This document shows, one piece after another, positions 15,066 to 25,728 of a stretch of DNA of 33,656 nt. Under the pieces are notes generated by a model. It had not been told where the DNA came from. It ran no database searches and saw only the letters and a list, made by a program, of their open reading frames with translations. The DNA comes from Paracoccus sigandri. Lineage in GTDB: Bacteria > Pseudomonadota > Alphaproteobacteria > Rhodobacterales > Rhodobacteraceae. A program made the translations under genes and the position numbers. The stretch lies in assembly GCF_003709565.1 (NCBI RefSeq), contig NZ_QNRC01000036.1:1-33656 (forward strand), in the 5' to 3' direction. How positions within the stretch are numbered: position 1 is the first letter of the stretch; every line of letters begins with the position of its first letter.

Positions 15066-16108
15066 GCGTCCTCCAGATGCCAGAACAGGGGAAAGCCGGG
15101 GTCGAAGACGGTGACGGTCTCGTCCCCCGCCACGATCTGCGCGGGATAGTCGGCGGGGATGTCGCGTTTCACCAGCCGGATGCGGTCCTCGTTGGGGGGC
15201 AAGCCATAGAAGGCGGCGCCGTTCAGGCTGGCGAAGGCTTCCAGCCGGTCCAGGGCGCCGTCTTCCTCGAAGACATGGGCCAGGATCGACATGGTGTTCG
15301 GCGCGGTGAAGCAGCCCGCGCAGCCGCAGGGTTGCAGCTTGGCGCTGTCGGGATGCGGCGCGCTGTCGGTGCCCAGGAAGAAGCGCGCCTCGCCACTGGT
15401 CGCCGCCTCGCGCAGCGCCAGCCGGTGCGATTCGCGCTTGGCGACCGGCAGGCAATAGTAATGCGGCCGGATGCCGCCCGCCAGGATCGCGTTGCGGTTG
15501 ATGACCAGGTGATGGGTGGTGATCGTCGCGCCCAGGCCGTCGCCGCCGGAGCGGGCATAGGCCACGCCGTCGCTGGTGGTGATATGCTCCATCACCACGC
15601 GCAGGCCGGGCGTCGCGCGGCGGACCGGGTCCAGCACGCGGTCGATGAAGACGGCCTCGCGGTCGAAGATGTCCACCGCGGGGTCGGTCACCTCGCCATG
15701 CACGCAAAGCGGGATGCCGGCCTCGGCCATCGCCTCCAGCACCGGGCGCACCCGGTCGACATCGGTCACGCCGCTGGCCGAATTGGTGGTGGCGCCGGCG
15801 GGATAGAGCTTCACGGCGCGGATGATTCCCGCCGCATGGGCGCTGACCACATCGGCGGGATCGGTGCCGTCCGTCAGGTAGAGCGTCATCTGCGGACTGA
15901 GCGCCGCGCCCTCGGGCAGGGCGGCAAGGATGCGATCGCGATAGGCGGCGGCCTGGGCGCCCGTGACCACGGGCGGCACCAGATTGGGCATGATGATGGC
16001 GCGGCCGAATGCGGCCGAATGCGGGGCGACGGCGGCCAGCATCGCGCCATCGCGCAGATGCAGGTGCCAGTCGTCCGGGCGGCGAAGGGTGATGCTGTGC
16101 TGGTCCAT
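15062..16108 (-). CDS. pyrC: Dihydroorotase, PyrC type
   Basis: A 348-residue zinc amidohydrolase that cyclises N-carbamoyl-aspartate to dihydroorotate. Metal ligands and the family motif are visible: DWHLHLRDG (HxH, about residues 13-21), VKLYPAGATTNS (the lysine that is carbamylated), LCVHGEVTD, MEHITTSDG and GTDSAPHP. The compact, roughly 345-residue form is the E. coli-like class II enzyme. It is first in the pyrC-pyrE operon, with a four-base overlap. The coding sequence carries a 10-bp direct repeat (gcggccgaat twice, 16001-16020) that does not disturb the frame. Confidence 0.96.
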   Translation of the reverse strand: MDQHSITLRRPDDWHLHLRDGAMLAAVAPHSAAFGRAIIMPNLVPPVVTGAQAAAYRDRILAALPEGAALSPQMTLYLTDGTDPADVVSAHAAGIIRAVKLYPAGATTNSASGVTDVDRVRPVLEAMAEAGIPLCVHGEVTDPAVDIFDREAVFIDRVLDPVRRATPGLRVVMEHITTSDGVAYARSGGDGLGATITTHHLVINRNAILAGGIRPHYYCLPVAKRESHRLALREAATSGEARFFLGTDSAPHPDSAKLQPCGCAGCFTAPNTMSILAHVFEEDGALDRLEAFASLNGAAFYGLPPNEDRIRLVKRDIPADYPAQIVAGDETVTVFDPGFPLFWHLEDA

Positions 16109-16231
16109 GGCCCGCCTCTATACACGGGCCGCGCGTCTTGCCAAGCCGCCGTGCCCGATCTTCAGCCATTCCCCAGGCGGGCAGGAGCTATACAAAAGTG
16201 CTGGTTGCGCCGCGCGGCACTAAGTCGCACC

Positions 16232-16594
16232 ATGCCCGTCTATGACGAACCTATTTGGAACATGCATATGATCACCCCTGCTGCGGCGAAGGTTTTGACT
16301 TCGCGCAACCTGCCCCTTTACCTGTGGCTTCAGATTGGGCGCATCGCCCTGGAATCGCAGATGGTCATCGCCATGCGGATGGCCGGGATGATGGGCATCG
16401 TCACGCAAAGCCCAGGCGAGCCCTTCCGCATGGTGGCCGAGAAACAGGCGGCGGCCTCGGAATCGCTCTATGCGGCGATCCAGGCGGCCAGCCGCGGCCA
16501 TAGTGGCGATCGCGTGCTGTCGGCGGCGCTGCGCCCCTATGGCCGGCGCACCCGCGCCAATTCCCGCCGACTGGCCCGCGCGAAAAGCGCCTGA
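16232..16594 (+). CDS. Small conserved Rhodobacteraceae-type protein of unknown function
   Basis: A roughly 120-residue protein. The core (LYLWLQIGRIALESQMVIAMRMAGMMGI, then GEPFRMVAEKQAAASESLY, and a basic tail PYGRRTRANSRRLA) resembles a short protein family I recall from many Rhodobacteraceae genomes. It is sometimes labelled antifreeze-like or antibiotic ABC transporter-like without good reason. The methionine-rich amphipathic helix followed by a charged helix and an RxRTRANxRRL tail has a phasin-like look, but I would not assign that function. The start is uncertain: 16232 (chosen), 16262 and 16268 are all in frame, and none has a clear ribosome binding site. It is divergent from pyrC and ends four bases before the convergent gene at 16599. 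Confidence 0.7.
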   Translation: MPVYDEPIWNMHMITPAAAKVLTSRNLPLYLWLQIGRIALESQMVIAMRMAGMMGIVTQSPGEPFRMVAEKQAAASESLYAAIQAASRGHSGDRVLSAALRPYGRRTRANSRRLARAKSA

Positions 16595-16598
16595 GCCG

Positions 16599-17474
16599 CT
16601 ACGCGGTCACGAATTCCACGCCCGGCAGCGCCGCGATCTCGGCGATGTCGGCGCGGTACCGGGCCGAAACCTCGTCCACCAGCGCCTGGTCCCAGCCGGG
16701 CAGGTCCACGACCTGGTCCAGCGCGCCGGCCAGCGCGTGGCGTTCCAGCATCTCGGCATAGATCCCGCGCCGGGCGGCGATGGTCAGCTGGTCGCGCCCG
16801 GCCAGGGCCGCGCGCAGCTTCGGCAGCCCGGCATCGCCCAGCAATTCGTGCATATAGATCAACGCGCCGGCCAGCGGCAGGTCGGGCGCCATGTCGGCGG
16901 CCAGCCGCACCACCTCGGGCCAGATCAGCGGCACGTCCTCGTGGCACCAGATCACCACGCGCCGCCCGCGCAGCGCCCCCAGCAGGCGGCGGATCGCATC
17001 GTTCCAGCGCAGGGCGCGCGGGTCGGTGCCCTGCATCAGCGCGTCGTAATTGCCGCCCGCGACCAGCGGCCGGACCTCGGTCAGCAGGGTCGCCGGATTG
17101 CGGATGGCCAGGAAGAATTCGCAATCGGCATCGGGAAACAGATTGGCCAGCGCCGCCGCCCGCGAGGCGATCTGGGGATAGAGCTTGCCATGGCCGACCA
17201 CCCGGCCCGGCGCGCCCAGAAAGCCCGCATTGGACAGCACGACCCGCTGGGTGCCGTCATGTTCCAGCACCGCGTCCAGCATGATCTGCTCCATCTCGGG
17301 CGTGGCGACGCCGCCGTTCAGCGCCATCAGCGCCTCCTCGAAGATGCCGCGATAGCGGGTCGGCGTGATGACCTCGGTGCCCTGTTCCAGCAGCGGCGCG
17401 CGATTGTTCAGCAATGTCTTCAGCATCCGGTCGCCGTCGGTTGCGTGCACCCCGAGGTGAAAGACCATCTGCAT
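16599..17474 (-). CDS. Uncharacterised protein, possibly sulfotransferase-like
   Basis: A 291-residue soluble protein that I do not recognise with certainty. The N-terminus VFHLGVHATDGDRMLKTLL sits where sulfotransferase-like proteins carry their phosphosulfate loop (IHIGTHKTGTTxLQ), but the GT/GK residues of that loop are missing. The middle part (RNPATLLTEVRPLV, then VIWCHEDVPLIWPEVVRLA) looks like the RxP segments of such proteins. If it shares that fold it may not use the normal cofactor. It has no signal peptide or membrane span. It follows the polysaccharide pyruvyl transferase gene on the same strand after about 110 bases, which would fit a glycan-modifying role. Start ATG at 17474; another ATG two codons in is possible. 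Confidence 0.6.
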   Translation of the reverse strand: MQMVFHLGVHATDGDRMLKTLLNNRAPLLEQGTEVITPTRYRGIFEEALMALNGGVATPEMEQIMLDAVLEHDGTQRVVLSNAGFLGAPGRVVGHGKLYPQIASRAAALANLFPDADCEFFLAIRNPATLLTEVRPLVAGGNYDALMQGTDPRALRWNDAIRRLLGALRGRRVVIWCHEDVPLIWPEVVRLAADMAPDLPLAGALIYMHELLGDAGLPKLRAALAGRDQLTIAARRGIYAEMLERHALAGALDQVVDLPGWDQALVDEVSARYRADIAEIAALPGVEFVTA

Positions 17475-17588
17475 CGGCGCTGCCCTATCTTTTCATATCG
17501 TTACGCCCTCCGGCGGGGCGAGGCGCAGATTATCCGCCACAGCCGGACAGTCAAACCGCTTTGCATCCGGGTCGGGAAAGCTGGCCGG

Positions 17589-18434
17589 TCAGAACGGACA
17601 GACCGCCAGCAGTTCGCGGGCCATCGCCTTCAGGTCCTTCGGCGGCAGGGCAAGATCGGCGGCATAGTCGCCGGGATCGAAGGGCAGGGCGATCTTCCGG
17701 CGATCCTTCCCGGTCAGGTCCATGCCCACCGACTGGAAATAGTCCCGGAACTTGAAATCGCTCTCCAGTTCCTTCGAAAAGGATCCGATCCAGGCCGTGG
17801 GGATGCCATAGGCATGTGACACGATGATCCCGTGCAGCGAGGTCGACAGCGTGCCCTCGCAGGAACGGATGAGATCGATCACCTCCTCGATCGGCCGCTT
17901 CAGGTCGATCAGGACCGTGTCCTCCGGCAGCAGGCTCTTGTTCTTCCGCCAGAATCCCATGTCATAGACATGCGGGATCAGGCCCAGGCGGAATTTCCTG
18001 CCGCCGGTTTGCGGCGCATGATACAGCGGCAGGCACAGGCCCGGATCGCCCATCACCTCGGGCTGCTCGTATCTCCGTTGTTCAAGTACCCGCCTGGTCA
18101 GCGGGCCGCGCACCGCCAGAACCTGCTTGGGCCGCATGAAATAGTCATCGGGATTCTTGATGCCCGACCCCCAGACGACCGCGCGATTCTTCTTGCGGAT
18201 CTTCTGCAGGATGCTGCCGCAGGTGAAATGCACCGCGACGCCTTCGGGCACATGGCCGGGCGCGCAATGGCGCGGATAGCGGCCGGTGCGCCTGTGATAC
18301 AGCCAGGGCCCGATCCAGTCGCCGAAATTCATGAAATCGCCCCACCACGACCACCACATGTTGTCGTCGGGCAATTCGCCGCGTTGCAGGCGGGCAAGCT
18401 CGGCCTCGTCGGGTTTCGTCAGGGGGAAAGTCAT
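17589..18434 (-). CDS. Polysaccharide pyruvyl transferase family protein
   Basis: A 281-residue member of the pyruvyl transferase family (CsaB/ExoV-like), which adds ketal-linked pyruvate to sugars of surface polysaccharides using phosphoenolpyruvate. Evidence: FMNFGDWIGPWL (the N-terminal NFGD motif), VWGSGIKNPDD, VLAVRGPLTRRVLEQ, VMGDPGLCLPLY, and the C-terminal STSLHGIIVSHAYGIPTAWI, which carries the conserved SLHG...A...G.P block. The length is typical for the short ExoV-like form. It lacks a signal peptide, as expected for a cytoplasmic or membrane-peripheral enzyme. The acnA terminator lies between it and acnA. Acceptor glycan unknown; no other polysaccharide genes are in the window except perhaps the gene at 16599. 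Confidence 0.85.
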   Translation of the reverse strand: MTFPLTKPDEAELARLQRGELPDDNMWWSWWGDFMNFGDWIGPWLYHRRTGRYPRHCAPGHVPEGVAVHFTCGSILQKIRKKNRAVVWGSGIKNPDDYFMRPKQVLAVRGPLTRRVLEQRRYEQPEVMGDPGLCLPLYHAPQTGGRKFRLGLIPHVYDMGFWRKNKSLLPEDTVLIDLKRPIEEVIDLIRSCEGTLSTSLHGIIVSHAYGIPTAWIGSFSKELESDFKFRDYFQSVGMDLTGKDRRKIALPFDPGDYAADLALPPKDLKAMARELLAVCPF

Positions 18435-18507
18435 CGGGTGCCGCTTGTGAATGCCGCGCCATCCTTGGGCAGGGGCGCGCGCGGGTCAAGGCCGGTTCCA
18501 CCGGCAG

Positions 18508-18542
18508 CGAAAACGGCCCCCGGTATGTCTCCGGGGGCCGTT
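18508..18542 (-). terminator. Rho-independent terminator of acnA
   Basis: A perfect 12-bp stem AACGGCCCCCGG/CCGGGGGCCGTT (18512-18523 and 18531-18542) with a 7-base loop lies 37 bases past the acnA stop. On the minus strand it is followed by a short T run (complement of the A run at 18510-18513). Confidence 0.85.
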
Positions 18543-18578
18543 CGCCTGTTCACGCCCCGCAGGGGGCAGGGGCGGCGA

Positions 18579-21335
<2,757 letters not shown>

Positions 21336-21443
21336 CAGGGCCTCCCTGTCTGCGAGATGGATGGGTCGGACATGCGTGTCCCTGCTTTGCCTGATGCTGC
21401 CATGCGGCGCAAGCATGCAGCACGAGGGGTCGGCAAAAACATT

Positions 21444-21459
21444 GTATGCAATCGCATAC
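21444..21459. promoter_or_regulatory. 16-bp palindrome in the acnA / DUF1223 intergenic region
   Basis: GTATGC-AATC-GCATAC is a perfect 6-bp inverted repeat within the otherwise plain 229-bp divergent spacer. Read toward acnA it is TGGTATGC...GCATACAA, similar in layout to GntR-family operators (TnGTn...nACnA). On the minus strand, TTGAGC lies 17 bp before a TATGCG that overlaps the palindrome, a possible acnA promoter. The cognate regulator is not in the window. Confidence 0.5.
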
Positions 21460-21564
21460 CATATTTGGGGGCGTTGCTCAAGGGGCACGCCCCCATCGCT
21501 CTCGCAGGTTTAACGAAGCCTTGATTTGTTCTTTTCGCGCGCGATTGGCTATGGAGGAGGCAAG

Positions 21565-22614
21565 ATGAACGGTTTGACCTCCACGAACAGACGAATCCCG
21601 GCTTGGCGATTCCCGGTGCGATTCCCGGTGCGATTCCCGGTGCGATTCCCGGTGCCGGCGCTGCTCTGCGCGGCGCTGATGGCGCTGCCGGTCTGCGCCC
21701 TCGCCGACGGCCTGGGCGCGCAGGCCGCGGGCGGTCCCGAAAGGGATGCCGGCGGCGGCGGCCGCGACCGGGCGACATCGGCGAAGGGCGGGGAAGGGGC
21801 GCCGGTGATCTCGGCCCCCTCGGCGCCGGGGCGCGCGGCGCCGCCGACCGATCTGTCCTCCTCGGCCGAGGGTCTGGCCGGGTTCAACAGCTTCGCGGCC
21901 ACCGACATGCCGCCGCCGGCGCTGGACGGGCTGGGGCTGTCGGCGATGCCGGTGGTGGTCGAGCTGTTCACCTCGCAGGGCTGTTCCTCCTGCCCGCCGG
22001 CCGATGCGATGATGTCGATGCTGGCCGGGCAGCGCGGGGTGCTGCCGCTGTCCTTCCATGTGGATTACTGGGACTATCTGGGCTGGGCCGACAGTTTCGC
22101 CCGCCCGGAATTCAGCGCCCGGCAGGAAGCCTATGCCCGCGTCGCGGGCGAGCGGTCGGTCTATACCCCGCAGCTGATCGTCGCGGGAACCGATACCGCC
22201 GTCGCCCCCGGACCCGCGCAGATCAAGGGCCTGATCGAGACGCATCAGATGGCGCCCGCGCTGCTGAACGTGCAGCGCAGCAAGAAGGCGGATGCGGACC
22301 TGATCGAGCTGATGCCGCTGTCGGACCTGGGCGGCGAGGTCGAGGTGTCGCTGATCCGCTTCCTGCCCGAGCGCAGCGTCGAGGTGCGCGGCGGCGAGAA
22401 TGACGGGCGGTCGATCACCTATACCAATGTCGTCCTGGCGATGGAGCGGCTGGCGAAATGGGACGGCGCGGCGCCGCTGCGGCTGAACGTGCGCGCGGGC
22501 GAGGTCTCGGACGACCGTTTCCCCGACGACACGCGGCATGTGATCCTGGTGCAGCAGGACCAGCCGGGCGGCGATCTGCCGGGCTCGATCCTGGCAGCGA
22601 TCGTATTGGACTGA
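21565..22614 (+). CDS. DUF1223 thioredoxin-like exported protein
   Basis: A 349-residue protein with a C-terminal DUF1223 domain (from about residue 128). VVELFTSQGCSSCPPADAMM carries the CxxC pair Cys140/Cys143, followed by FHVDYWDYLGWADSFA and VYTPQLIVAGTDTAV. The fold is thioredoxin-like; the function is not established, though the CSSC motif suggests a periplasmic thiol-redox role. A signal peptide spans about residues 1-48 (basic start, LLCAALMALPVCALA). A low-complexity Gly/Ala/Pro linker (about 50-125) separates it from the domain, longer than I would expect for this family. ATG 21565 is chosen for the GGAGGAGG run just upstream. The signal peptide's basic region contains four in-frame RFPV repeats. 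Confidence 0.85.
   Translation: MNGLTSTNRRIPAWRFPVRFPVRFPVRFPVPALLCAALMALPVCALADGLGAQAAGGPERDAGGGGRDRATSAKGGEGAPVISAPSAPGRAAPPTDLSSSAEGLAGFNSFAATDMPPPALDGLGLSAMPVVVELFTSQGCSSCPPADAMMSMLAGQRGVLPLSFHVDYWDYLGWADSFARPEFSARQEAYARVAGERSVYTPQLIVAGTDTAVAPGPAQIKGLIETHQMAPALLNVQRSKKADADLIELMPLSDLGGEVEVSLIRFLPERSVEVRGGENDGRSITYTNVVLAMERLAKWDGAAPLRLNVRAGEVSDDRFPDDTRHVILVQQDQPGGDLPGSILAAIVLD
21606..21653 (+). repeat. Four exact tandem copies of a 12-bp unit inside a signal peptide
   Basis: GCGATTCCCGGT is repeated four times without a mismatch (21606-21617, 21618-21629, 21630-21641, 21642-21653). In the DUF1223 frame it encodes RFPV four times, between the N-terminal basic residues and the hydrophobic core of the signal peptide. 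The unit length is a multiple of three, so copy-number change keeps the frame. Confidence 0.95.
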
Positions 22615-22726
22615 CAGCCGGGCCCGCCGCCGGAACCGCCACGGCGCGGGGCGCGCTTGCCCGCGCGGCCGGGATCGGCGACAAGCAGGGTCCAAGAGGA
22701 TTGGCGGACAAGGCGGGAAGGACCGG

Positions 22727-23341
22727 ATGAAGCAACCGAAACCCTGGGTGAAATCGGCGCTGGAGCTGGGGCCGGTGATTCTGTTCTTCGCGGTCTTCAT
22801 GCTGTTTCGCGACGATACTGTCAGCGTCATGGGCCGCGACTATGGCGCCTTCGTCTTCGCCACGCTGATCTTCGTGCCGGTGCTGGTCGCCTCGACCCTG
22901 GTGCTGTGGCGGCTGACCGGCAAGCTGGCGCCGATGCAGATCGCGACGCTGGTCTTGGTGCTGGTCTTCGGCGGGCTGTCGGTCTGGCTGAACGATCCGC
23001 GCTTCTTCAAGATGAAGCCGACGATCATCTACCTGCTGTTCGCGGCGATCCTGGCCGTGGCGCTGGTCTCGCGCCGCAACTGGCTGGGGGCGGTGCTGTC
23101 CGAGGCGCTGCCGATGACCGATGCGGGCTGGCGCAAGCTGACCTTCCGCATGATGGCGATGTTTCTGGCGCTGGCGGTCGCGAACGAGCTGGTCTGGCGG
23201 CTGATGTCGGAATCCAGCTGGGTCTGGTTCAAGACCTTCGGCCTGCCGCTGCTGCTGTTCGTCTTCCTGATGGCGAATGCCGGGCTGTACCGCGAACATG
23301 CGCTGGAAAAGCCGCAAGAGGAACCGCAGGACGGGGAATAG
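22727..23341 (+). CDS. yciB: Inner-membrane septation protein A homologue
   Basis: A 204-residue integral membrane protein of the YciB/IspZ family, with about five or six hydrophobic segments. Motifs: KPWVKSALELGPVILFF at the N-terminus, LVFGGLSVWLNDPRFFKMKP in the middle (the most conserved YciB block, FIKMKPT), then FRMMAMFLALAVANELVWR and a final hydrophobic helix with a charged Glu/Gln tail. YciB proteins interact with cell elongation and division machinery and affect envelope integrity; the biochemical role is unsettled. GGAAGGA lies 5 bases before the ATG at 22727. The gene starts 112 bases after the DUF1223 gene in the same direction and ends at a hairpin shared with convergent katG. 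Confidence 0.92.
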   Translation: MKQPKPWVKSALELGPVILFFAVFMLFRDDTVSVMGRDYGAFVFATLIFVPVLVASTLVLWRLTGKLAPMQIATLVLVLVFGGLSVWLNDPRFFKMKPTIIYLLFAAILAVALVSRRNWLGAVLSEALPMTDAGWRKLTFRMMAMFLALAVANELVWRLMSESSWVWFKTFGLPLLLFVFLMANAGLYREHALEKPQEEPQDGE

Positions 23342-23366
23342 GCCCCTCCGCGTCGCGGAAGGGCCC
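23341..23366. terminator. Hairpin between convergent yciB and katG, probable bidirectional terminator
   Basis: GGCCCCTCCGC (23341-23351) pairs with GCGGAAGGGCC (23355-23365) with one mismatch and a 3-base loop. It fills most of the 36-bp gap between the two convergent stop codons. T runs are short on both sides, so it is a moderate candidate. Confidence 0.5.
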
Positions 23367-23377
23367 GTCTTGACGGA

Positions 23378-25552
23378 TCAGGCCAGGTCGAAGCGATCGG
23401 CGTTCATCACCTTGGTCCAGGCGGCGACGAAGTCGTTCACGAACTTGCCCTGGCTGTCGTCCTGGGCATAGACCTCGGCATAGGCCCGCAGGATCGAGTT
23501 CGAGCCGAAGACCAGGTCGACGCGGGTCGCCGTCCACTTGACGGCGCCGGACTTGCGGTCGCGGATCTCGTAGAGATTGCCGCCCACCGGGTTCCAGCTA
23601 TTGCCCATGTCGGTCAGGTTGACGAAGAAGTCGGTCGTCAGCTGGCCTTCGCGGTCGGTGAAGACGCCATGCTTCGTGCCGCCGTGATTGGTGCCGATGG
23701 CCCGCATCCCGCCGATCAGCGCGACCATCTCGGGCGCGGTCAGGCCCAGAAGCTGGGTGCGGTCCAGCATCAGCTCCTCGGGGCTGACGACATAGTCCTG
23801 CTTCAGCCAGTTGCGATAGCCGTCGGCCAGCGGCTCCAGCACCGCGAAGCTGTCGGCGTCGGTCTGTTCCGCCGTCGCATCGCCCCGGCCCGGCGCGAAG
23901 GGCACGGTGATGTCGAAGCCTGCCGCCTTCGCGGCCTGCTCGACGCCCAGGTTGCCGGCCAGCACGATGACATCGGCGACCGAGGCCCCGGTTTCCGCCG
24001 CGATCGGCTCCAGCACCGACAGCACGCGGGCCAGGCGCTGGGGCTCGTTGCCCTCCCAGTCCTTCTGCGGGGCCAGGCGGATGCGCGCGCCATTGGCGCC
24101 GCCGCGCATGTCCGAGCCGCGGAAGGTCCGCGCGCTGTCCCAGGCGGTGGCGACCATGTCGCTGGCCGACAGCCCGCTGGCCGCGATCTTCGCCTTCACC
24201 GCATCCACGTCGTAATCGCTGCGGCCGGCGGGGATCGGGTCCTGCCAGACCAGGTCCTCGGCCGGAACGTCCGGGCCCAGGTAGCGTGCCTTGGGGCCCA
24301 TGTCGCGATGGGTCAGCTTGAACCAGGCGCGGGCGAAGGCGTCGCTGAAGGCCTCGAAGTCGTTCATGAAGCGCAGCGAGATCTCGCGATAGATCGGGTC
24401 GACCTTCAGCGCCATGTCGGCATCGGTCATCATCGGCATGTGGCGGATGGACGGATCCTCGACATCGACCGGCTTGTCTTCCTCGGCGATGCTGATCGGC
24501 TGCCATTGCGAGGCGCCCGCCGGGCTGTGGGTCAGCGTCCATTCATGCTTGAACAGCATCTGGAAGAAGCCGTTGTCCCATTGCGTCGGGTTGGTCGTCC
24601 AGGCGCCTTCCAGGCCGCTGACCACGGTATTGCGGCCGATGCCGCGGCCCTTGGTGTTGAACCAGCCCAGGCCCTGGAACTCGGGGCCGGCGGCCTCGGG
24701 ATCGGGGCTGAGATCGGCGGCATTGCCGTTGCCGTGGCATTTGCCGACGGTGTGGCCGCCGGCGGTCAGCGCGACGGTTTCCTCGTCATCCATGCCCATG
24801 CGGCCGAAGGTCTCGCGCATCTGCAGCGCGGTCGCCTGCGGGTCGGACTTGCCGTTCACGCCCTCGGGGTTGACGTAGATAAGGCCCATCTGCACGGCGG
24901 CCAGCGGGTTTTCCAGCGTCGCGGGATTGGCGACATCGCCATAGCGGCCGTCGCTGGGGGCCAGCCATTCCTTCTCGTCGCCCCAATAGGTGTCCTTCTC
25001 GGGGTGCCAGATATCCTCGCGGCCGAAGGCGAAGCCATAGGTCTTCAGGCCGGCGGTCTCATAGGCGATGGTGCCCGCCAGCACGATCAGGTCGGCCCAG
25101 CTGATCTTGTTGCCGTATTTCTTCTTGATCGGCCACAGCAGGCGGCGGCCCTTGTCGGTATTGACGTTGTCGGGCCAGCTGTTCAGCGGCGCGAAGCGCT
25201 GGTTGCCGGTATTGGCGCCGCCCCGGCCGTCGCTGGTGCGGTAGGAGCCGGCCGCGTGCCAGGCCACCCGCGCGAACATGCCGACATAGCTGCCCCAGTC
25301 GGCGGGCCACCAGTCCTGGCTGTCGTTCATCAGCGCGCGCAGGTCGGCCTTCAGCGCCTCGACATCCAGCTTCTTCAGCTCTTCGCGATAGTTGAAGTTC
25401 TTACCCAGCGGGTTGGTCTTGGTGTCGTGCTGGTGCAGGATGTCCAGGTTCAGCGCGTTCGGCCACCAGTCCATGACCGATTTGCCCATCGCGGTCATCC
25501 CGCCATGCATCACCGGGCATTTGCCGGTGCTGGCGATATCGTTTCCATCCAT
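23378..25552 (-). CDS. katG: Catalase-peroxidase
   Basis: A 724-residue haem enzyme that removes hydrogen peroxide. The distal haem triad is visible in FARVAWHAAG (Arg95, Trp98, His99). The Trp-Tyr-Met adduct partners are Tyr226 (GLIYVNPEG) and Met252. The proximal ligand is His267 in LTAGGHTVGKCHG. The C-terminal haem-free copy is also present (for example SDMVATAWDSARTFRGSDMR), so the two-domain structure is complete. The start ATG 25552 follows GGAGAG; the upstream open frame is not conserved. It is divergent from oxyR, with a perfect inverted repeat between them, the expected arrangement for OxyR-activated peroxide defence. Confidence 0.97.
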   Translation of the reverse strand: MDGNDIASTGKCPVMHGGMTAMGKSVMDWWPNALNLDILHQHDTKTNPLGKNFNYREELKKLDVEALKADLRALMNDSQDWWPADWGSYVGMFARVAWHAAGSYRTSDGRGGANTGNQRFAPLNSWPDNVNTDKGRRLLWPIKKKYGNKISWADLIVLAGTIAYETAGLKTYGFAFGREDIWHPEKDTYWGDEKEWLAPSDGRYGDVANPATLENPLAAVQMGLIYVNPEGVNGKSDPQATALQMRETFGRMGMDDEETVALTAGGHTVGKCHGNGNAADLSPDPEAAGPEFQGLGWFNTKGRGIGRNTVVSGLEGAWTTNPTQWDNGFFQMLFKHEWTLTHSPAGASQWQPISIAEEDKPVDVEDPSIRHMPMMTDADMALKVDPIYREISLRFMNDFEAFSDAFARAWFKLTHRDMGPKARYLGPDVPAEDLVWQDPIPAGRSDYDVDAVKAKIAASGLSASDMVATAWDSARTFRGSDMRGGANGARIRLAPQKDWEGNEPQRLARVLSVLEPIAAETGASVADVIVLAGNLGVEQAAKAAGFDITVPFAPGRGDATAEQTDADSFAVLEPLADGYRNWLKQDYVVSPEELMLDRTQLLGLTAPEMVALIGGMRAIGTNHGGTKHGVFTDREGQLTTDFFVNLTDMGNSWNPVGGNLYEIRDRKSGAVKWTATRVDLVFGSNSILRAYAEVYAQDDSQGKFVNDFVAAWTKVMNADRFDLA

Positions 25553-25692
25553 GTCGCTCTCCAGGTATGGCTGCAGTTTCAGGAGCGGGGGGCGAACCTT
25601 CCGCGGGACGGCGCGGCCTTGCTTGCGCGAATCCCCCAGGCGATTCCGACCCCCTTCCCGGACAGGGATAGCAGCCAATCCGCATAAGATAA

Positions 25693-25725
25693 ATTTGCAT
25701 TTTCTAATCCATACGATATGCAAAT
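25693..25725. promoter_or_regulatory. Candidate OxyR operator between katG and oxyR
   Basis: ATTTGCAT (25693-25700) and ATGCAAAT (25718-25725) form a perfect 8-bp inverted repeat with a 17-bp gap, in an AT-rich patch of the 176-bp divergent spacer. It ends three bases before the first possible oxyR start codon, which fits autoregulation. It does not match the E. coli OxyR consensus closely; the assignment is by position. Confidence 0.55.
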
Positions 25726-25728
25726 CAA

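Noticed and set aside
16001..16024. Direct repeat gcggccgaat in pyrC suspected as a slippage frameshift
   Set aside because: The PyrC frame is intact through it (APHSAAFGRAIIMPNL matches the family), so it is ordinary coding sequence.
25694..25724. TTTGCATT and TATGCAAA between katG and oxyR as another ScfR-type pair
   Set aside because: Starts are 23 bp apart, not 21, and the arms are better explained as one inverted repeat for OxyR.
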